Assembly (NCBI RefSeq): GCF_024505145.1
Contig: NZ_JANIAA010000032.1
Span: 54,152-118,151 of the forward strand
Source of the DNA: Streptomyces rugosispiralis
GTDB lineage: Bacteria > Actinomycetota > Actinomycetes > Streptomycetales > Streptomycetaceae
DNA length: 64,000 nucleotides
Direction: 5' to 3'
A program made the position numbers and the translations under genes. The notes under the pieces were generated by a model. The model saw nothing but the letters and a program-made list of their open reading frames with translations. It had not been told where the DNA came from and searched no databases. This document shows positions 60,776-64,000 of this stretch, piece after piece; the stretch's first letter is position 1, and every line of letters starts with the position of its first letter.

Positions 60776-61080
60776 TCAGTCGATGAGGTCGAGGGCGGTG
60801 GCGACGAGGCTGTCCGTATCGATGCCGTGGTAGCGGCAGACGTCCTCGATCGCCCCGGACTGGCCGAACCGGGTCACGCCGAGGGTGCTGACGGGAACGT
60901 TCCGGATCGTGCTCAGGAAGGCCAAGGTGTGGGGGTGGCCGTCCAGGACGGTGACGAGGGGGGTTGCCCGCTCGACGGGGAAGACCTGGTCGAGGATCCA
61001 GGTGGGGTCGTCCATCGCGGCGAGGGTGACCACGGGCTTGTCGCACTGTCGCAGCCGGTAGGCTCCGGCGGTCACCTGCC
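60776..61080 (-). pseudogene. Transketolase C-terminal fragment with internal deletion
   Basis: The frame ending at 60776 reads ILDQVFPVERATPLVTVLDG, HPHTLAFLSTIRNVPVSTLG and VTRFGQSGAIEDVCRYHGID plus TDSLVATALDLID, the C-terminal domain of transketolase-like dehydrogenase E1 proteins. Upstream it contains VTAGAYRLRQCDKPVVTLAAM and then jumps, so an internal part of the protein is missing. No start codon with ribosome binding site and no thiamine-diphosphate domain. A remnant. Confidence 0.72.
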
Positions 61081-61139
61081 GACGACGGCGTTCGCGGGCC
61101 GCCGGGTCGCTGGGCACGGCGGCTGCCGACTGGTCGACG

Positions 61140-61515
61140 GGCCCGTGCGGTACGGGTCATGGAAGAGATCGGTGTTGACGCACTGATTGCCACAACCGCC
61201 GAGAACGTCACCTACTCCAGCAACTTCTGGGCCCTGTCCCAGTGGCTCCGGCGAGGCCCCCAGGTATACGTCGCACTGTCCCGACAGGCACTGGGCGAGA
61301 ATCCCTGGCTGGTCGTGGGCACCGGGTCGCTGGGCCTTCTCGCCGGCCAGCAGGTCTGGGTCGAAAACGTCGTCCGTTACGGATTCTTCTCGCTGAAGGG
61401 CTCCGTACCTGGCCACGGGCTCGACCGCGACCGGGCCATGGCCGAGCAGAAGCGCCTCGGCGACCTGCTGGAGTCCCCGTGCGAGGACGGGCCGACCTCC
61501 TGGGCAGCACGGTGA
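61140..61515 (+). pseudogene. M24-peptidase (Xaa-Pro dipeptidase/creatinase) N-terminal fragment
   Basis: ATG 61159 begins MEEIGVDALIATTAENVTYS, SNFWALSQWLRRGPQVYVAL: the creatinase N-terminal domain. The frame ends at 61515 after about 118 residues, without the pita-bread catalytic domain and its metal ligands. Truncated at the 3' side. Confidence 0.72.
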
Positions 61516-61549
61516 ACCCCACCATCGGGCCAGCCGTAGGGTTGACCCG

Positions 61550-61620
61550 ATGAGCGGGGATCTACGCATGTGCTTCATCGGCGACTCCCCTCTGCGGGGC
61601 GCCGACGACAGTCAGGCGAC
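61550..61620 (+). pseudogene. SGNH/GDSL hydrolase start fragment
   Basis: MSGDLRMCFIGDSPLRGAD begins like GDSL hydrolases (FxGDS with the nucleophile Ser) but homology ends about 20 codons in. Very short, so only suggestive. Confidence 0.4.
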
Positions 61621-61743
61621 ACCTACGACCTGGATCGCGCCATCGAGGCCATCGACGAGGCCGTCGCCACCACCCCGGAGGGGCACCCGGGCCTCGCGCG
61701 AACACACCACAACCTCGGCCGGTGCCACCGGTCGCGGTTCGGC
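61621..61743 (+). pseudogene. Tetratricopeptide-repeat fragment (CHAT/TPR type)
   Basis: TYDLDRAIEAIDEAVATTPE, GHPGLARTHHNLGRCHRSRFG is one to two TPR units of the kind in Streptomyces CHAT-domain proteins. No full protein surrounds it. Confidence 0.5.
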
Positions 61744-61993
61744 GCACCTCGTCGTATCGGCTGACCAGCCACAACCCGGTGTCCGGGGCGTACGTCACGG
61801 GGGCCTCGGCCCGGAGCCGGTCCAGCCAGGGGTACGGGTCACGGACGAAGCCGTCGCTGAAGAGGTCGAGCGGATCGAGCGGATCGAACGGATCGAGCGG
61901 GTCACGGGTGCCGAGCGCCACCGGGCAGCCTCCTCGGCTGGTCCCGGCGGTTCCGCTGTGGGCGGGGAAGGTGTTCGGGACCGGGGAAGCCAC
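61735..61993 (-). pseudogene. Cytochrome P450 N-terminal fragment
   Basis: From ATG 61993: MASPVPNTFPAHSGTAGTSR, then LFSDGFVRDPYPWLDRLRAE and VTYAPDTGLWLVSRYDEVRR, the classical P450 start. Homology ends at about 61735, and the I-helix, ExxR and the heme-Cys are all missing. A (DPLDPF) repeat in it derives from GGATCGAGC-like DNA repeats. Confidence 0.7.
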
Positions 61994-62068
61994 GGCCGGA
62001 AGCTAACACGCCACGGCGCGCCCCGGTCTCCGTTGTGCGCGGCATCACTCGTTCAAGCGGAGCCGGCC

Positions 62069-62752
62069 TCAGTGCTCGGCGCCGTCCTCGACGAGACGTC
62101 GCAGCGAGGGAAGCAGGGCGTCGATGTCCTGCCCGGTCCTGAACGCGACGACGGTGGTACCACCGCCGGGCCCCGGTGAGGAGCCGGGCGCCGAAAAGAG
62201 GGCGAGCACCTCACGCATCGCCTCGTCCACCTCGGCGACCGGGTCGGACGACTCGCCCCGAAGCCAGCGACGCAGCACGTGGTTGTGAGCGGCGACCACC
62301 GCGGCGGCCATGAGTTCGGCCCTCAGCGAGGCCGATTCCGTCGGACCCCCCATCCAGTCCGCGATGAACTCCCGGAACAGTCGCTGATAACGGCCCACAC
62401 TGGCGATCTCCCGGTCACGCAGGGCAGCCACCTTGCTCGTGAGGGCGTATCGCCGCCTCGCCAGGTCGCCCTCGTCCACATAGTGCAGCAGTACGAGCCG
62501 AACCGCGTCCGACACGGCGACCAGAGCGGTGCTGTGGCTCGAGGTCGCCAGCCGATCTCTGATCAACGCCAGGAGCCGATCGTGGTCCGGAAAGATGACG
62601 TCTTCCTTGGAACGGTAGTTCCGGAAGAACGTCGTGCGCCCGAGCCCCGCTCGCTCAGCGATGTCGTCGACGGTCGTCTGCTCGTATCCGCGCTCGTCGA
62701 AGAGCGCGAATGCGGCGTCTGCCAGTCGGATCCGTGCAGGTAGCTTGCTCAT
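62069..62752 (-). CDS. TetR-family transcriptional regulator
   Basis: 227 residues from ATG 62752 (MSKLPARIRLADAAFALFDE). HTH: RGYEQTTVDDIAERAGLGRT, TFFRNYRSKEDVIFPDHD, with the unusual FRNYRSK recognition end typical of the AcrR/mycofactocin-type C-terminal-17 group. The C-terminal domain is helical. The gene is divergent from the Zn-ribbon/OB-fold operon, with a long inverted repeat between. Confidence 0.88.
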   Translation of the reverse strand: MSKLPARIRLADAAFALFDERGYEQTTVDDIAERAGLGRTTFFRNYRSKEDVIFPDHDRLLALIRDRLATSSHSTALVAVSDAVRLVLLHYVDEGDLARRRYALTSKVAALRDREIASVGRYQRLFREFIADWMGGPTESASLRAELMAAAVVAAHNHVLRRWLRGESSDPVAEVDEAMREVLALFSAPGSSPGPGGGTTVVAFRTGQDIDALLPSLRRLVEDGAEH

Positions 62753-62979
62753 GACCGCCCATCCTTCCCCGCCGTGCCGCGTGGACGCCACTTGCCTCGT
62801 CTCGATGGGACCGAGTACCGAATTCTTCGGGTACCGGGCGCCGAGTGGCGCGGTGTCGCTTTCCCGCGAGGAGCGAGCCCGGCACTCCCCCACACCCGAC
62901 CAGGGACATCTTCGCCCGCCACCACAAGGAACCGCCGCGCCGGCACACCATCACGTCCAGCGCCCCCACCGGGTTTGGA

Positions 62980-63007
62980 ACTGAGTACTTTACTTGCGGC
63001 ACTCAGT
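62980..63007. promoter_or_regulatory. Inverted repeat between the TetR gene and the OB-fold operon
   Basis: ACTGAGT (62980-62986) and ACTCAGT (63001-63007) are perfect arms 14 bases apart in an AT-richer stretch. A TAGCTT -10-like element follows at 63012. A candidate TetR operator controlling the operon. Confidence 0.5.
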
Positions 63008-63120
63008 GCCATAGCTTGGATATGCACGCCACCACAGCGGTGCGACGTGCCACAGCCGTGACCGGTGAGCCCTCGCCTCCCGTCACGGGTCGTTTCGGGC
63101 CGGGGACGGAGAGAGACACC

Positions 63121-63570
63121 GTGCTCCATACAGCGATCGAAACCACGGACAGCGCCCCCACCGCGTGGGAGGCCGACGCGAGCGCGAACCCGCCCCTGGA
63201 GGCGGACCGCCCCAGGCAGGTGCCGCTGGGCGGAGTGGGGGGTGGTGAGCTGTACTTCCAGCGCTGCCACTGGTGTCGGACCGCGGTCTTCCGCCGTCTG
63301 CTGTGTCCCGTCTGCGCCTCCACCGATCTTGCCTGGGAGCTCAGTTGCGGCATCGGCGTCATCCGCCGCGTCATGGCCGTGGGTCGGAGCCCCGGGGGCC
63401 AGTGCGCACTCGCCACCATCAACATGGACGAAGGATTCTGGCTGTGCTCCAGGGTCATCGGCATGCCGCCGCTCACCGTGCGGGTCGGGGCCCCGGTGTG
63501 TCTGACAGAAGGCATCGAGTCCGGCCCCCAGGCACTCCTGTTTCGCCTCTGCGAGACTCCGCCGCGATGA
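63121..63570 (+). CDS. Zn-ribbon/OB-fold protein (DUF35-like)
   Basis: 149 residues from GTG 63121 with GGAGAGAG upstream; the frame extends to ATG 63022 but that part has weak coding bias. The zinc ribbon has four cysteines in CHWCRTAVFRRLLCPVCAS near 45-62, and the OB fold continues with ELSCGIGVIRRVMAVGR, CALATINMDEGFWLCSRVIG. Such proteins partner with thiolase- or acyl-CoA-type enzymes, often in steroid, polyketide-like or aromatic catabolism. The next ORF overlaps its stop codon. Confidence 0.78.
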   Translation: MLHTAIETTDSAPTAWEADASANPPLEADRPRQVPLGGVGGGELYFQRCHWCRTAVFRRLLCPVCASTDLAWELSCGIGVIRRVMAVGRSPGGQCALATINMDEGFWLCSRVIGMPPLTVRVGAPVCLTEGIESGPQALLFRLCETPPR

Positions 63571-63701
63571 ACGCCGAGGCAGCGACGACCACTTGCCCCG
63601 GCCGGACGACGGCAACGGCGATCCTCGGTTCCGCGGGGCGGTCGCCCACCCTCCCCGCGCCCAGCGGCCACTGCCCATCACCTCTGGAGTGCCTCCGATG
63701 A
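63567..63701 (+). CDS. Small ORF of unknown function, coupled to the OB-fold gene
   Basis: 44 residues (MNAEAATTTCPGRTTATAIL ... SPLECLR). Its ATG overlaps the preceding TGA (ATGA) and its stop overlaps the next start. No recognisable domain. The ribosome binding site is poor. The overlaps suggest translation, but the sequence may be a decayed gene. Confidence 0.4.
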   Translation: MNAEAATTTCPGRTTATAILGSAGRSPTLPAPSGHCPSPLECLR

Positions 63702-63970
63702 TCCCTGCCTGCCACCTGCCACGCCGCCCCCCGCTGCCGACCGATTCGTTCCTGCCGAGAACGCTGAGACGCAATGACGTAACGGTGCCTCCCGGCGCCG
63801 GTCTGACGGCCCCGCCCCACCAACCGACCACCCTCGTTCCGGGTTCCCCGGTGCGGATGGCAGTGCCGTTCCCGCTCGGAGGCTCCTTCACCGCCGCCCC
63901 GGCGACCGGACTCTTGCCGACCGCCCAGCACGTCATCAGCGCCCACCCTCGGAAGGGAGACGAGCAGTGA
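63698..63970 (+). CDS. Proline-rich small ORF of unknown function
   Basis: 90 residues (MIPACHLPRRPPLPTDSFLP ...), rich in Pro and with no domain I know. ATG 63698 overlaps the preceding TGA; GGAG lies nine bases upstream; the stop TGA overlaps the following GTG. Possibly a secreted or assembly-related peptide, or a degraded gene. Confidence 0.4.
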   Translation: MIPACHLPRRPPLPTDSFLPRTLRRNDVTVPPGAGLTAPPHQPTTLVPGSPVRMAVPFPLGGSFTAAPATGLLPTAQHVISAHPRKGDEQ

Positions 63971-64000
63971 GCACCGAGCCCGCGCAGCCGGCCGACGTCA
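63967..64000 (+). CDS. Start of another gene (runs off the window)
   Basis: GTG 63967 (VSTEPAQPADV...) overlaps the preceding stop (GTGA) and has GGAAGGGAG ten bases upstream, a good ribosome binding site. Only 11 codons are visible, so the product cannot be named. It is the fourth member of a coupled chain. Confidence 0.5.
   Translation, partial: MSTEPAQPADV

Overview
This window is high-GC actinobacterial DNA, almost certainly from a Streptomyces. The grounds are strong G/C bias at third codon positions, frequent GTG and TTG starts, GGAGG-type ribosome binding sites, and a typical gene set: EndoH-type GH18 enzyme, LAL-class LuxR, PucR, many TetR, Ser/Thr kinase, BldD-style high-GC intergenic DNA. 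I see no rRNA, tRNA, CRISPR array, intact insertion sequence or replication origin.

Layout. 0-7.9 kb: a GntR regulator cut by the window edge, an EF-hand protein, a secreted endo-beta-N-acetylglucosaminidase, a decayed methyltransferase/ASCH/Nudix mosaic, a rifampin-monooxygenase-like flavoenzyme preceded by a probable leader peptide and attenuator hairpin, a TetR/decarboxylase-like divergent pair and a PAP2 phosphatase. 7.9-35.6 kb: one minus-strand run of 21 genes, nearly all joined by 4-base start/stop overlaps. It encodes a complete Wzx/Wzy-type exopolysaccharide pathway: initiating polyprenyl glycosylphosphotransferase, UDP-sugar dehydrogenase, glycosyltransferases, two chain-length regulators, an AsnB-like amidotransferase, a bi-domain oxidoreductase, two polysaccharide-cleaving-type proteins, polymerase, flippase, and a cassette for an unusual, probably CDP-linked, C-methylated sugar. 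Four of its genes carry the same short palindromic repeat inserted in frame or tolerated in the coding sequence. A roughly 1 kb gene-free region with tandem hairpins and an AT-rich block lies upstream of the run.

36.7-45.8 kb: a guanidine-III riboswitch directly in front of a Gdx-type SMR exporter, an SMI1/KNR4 protein, a membrane Ser/Thr kinase with an extracellular bulb-lectin domain, an O-methyltransferase with its TetR neighbour, an acetate-transporter-family protein, Dps, LtrA and an HSL-type esterase. 46.1-56.9 kb: a small catabolic-looking unit (amidohydrolase, isochorismatase-fold hydrolase, DoxX), three regulators including a rare in-frame fusion of a truncated LAL ATPase to a truncated AraC regulator, and a luciferase-like monooxygenase with its FMN reductase.

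57.0-62.1 kb: two intact genes (secreted serine hydrolase, PucR regulator) sit among at least seven gene fragments (ABC ATPase, alpha/beta hydrolase, transketolase, M24 peptidase, SGNH hydrolase, TPR, P450), which marks a recombination-prone or decaying segment. 62.1-64.0 kb: a TetR regulator diverges from a Zn-ribbon/OB-fold protein, followed by two small unknown ORFs and the start of another gene, all linked by ATGA/GTGA overlaps.

The items most worth following are the guanidine-III riboswitch, the leader peptide/hairpin ahead of the rifampin-monooxygenase-like gene, the exopolysaccharide operon with its repeat family and pseudo-kinase chain-length pair, the (xxH)12 tail on its last gene, and the LAL-AraC fusion.
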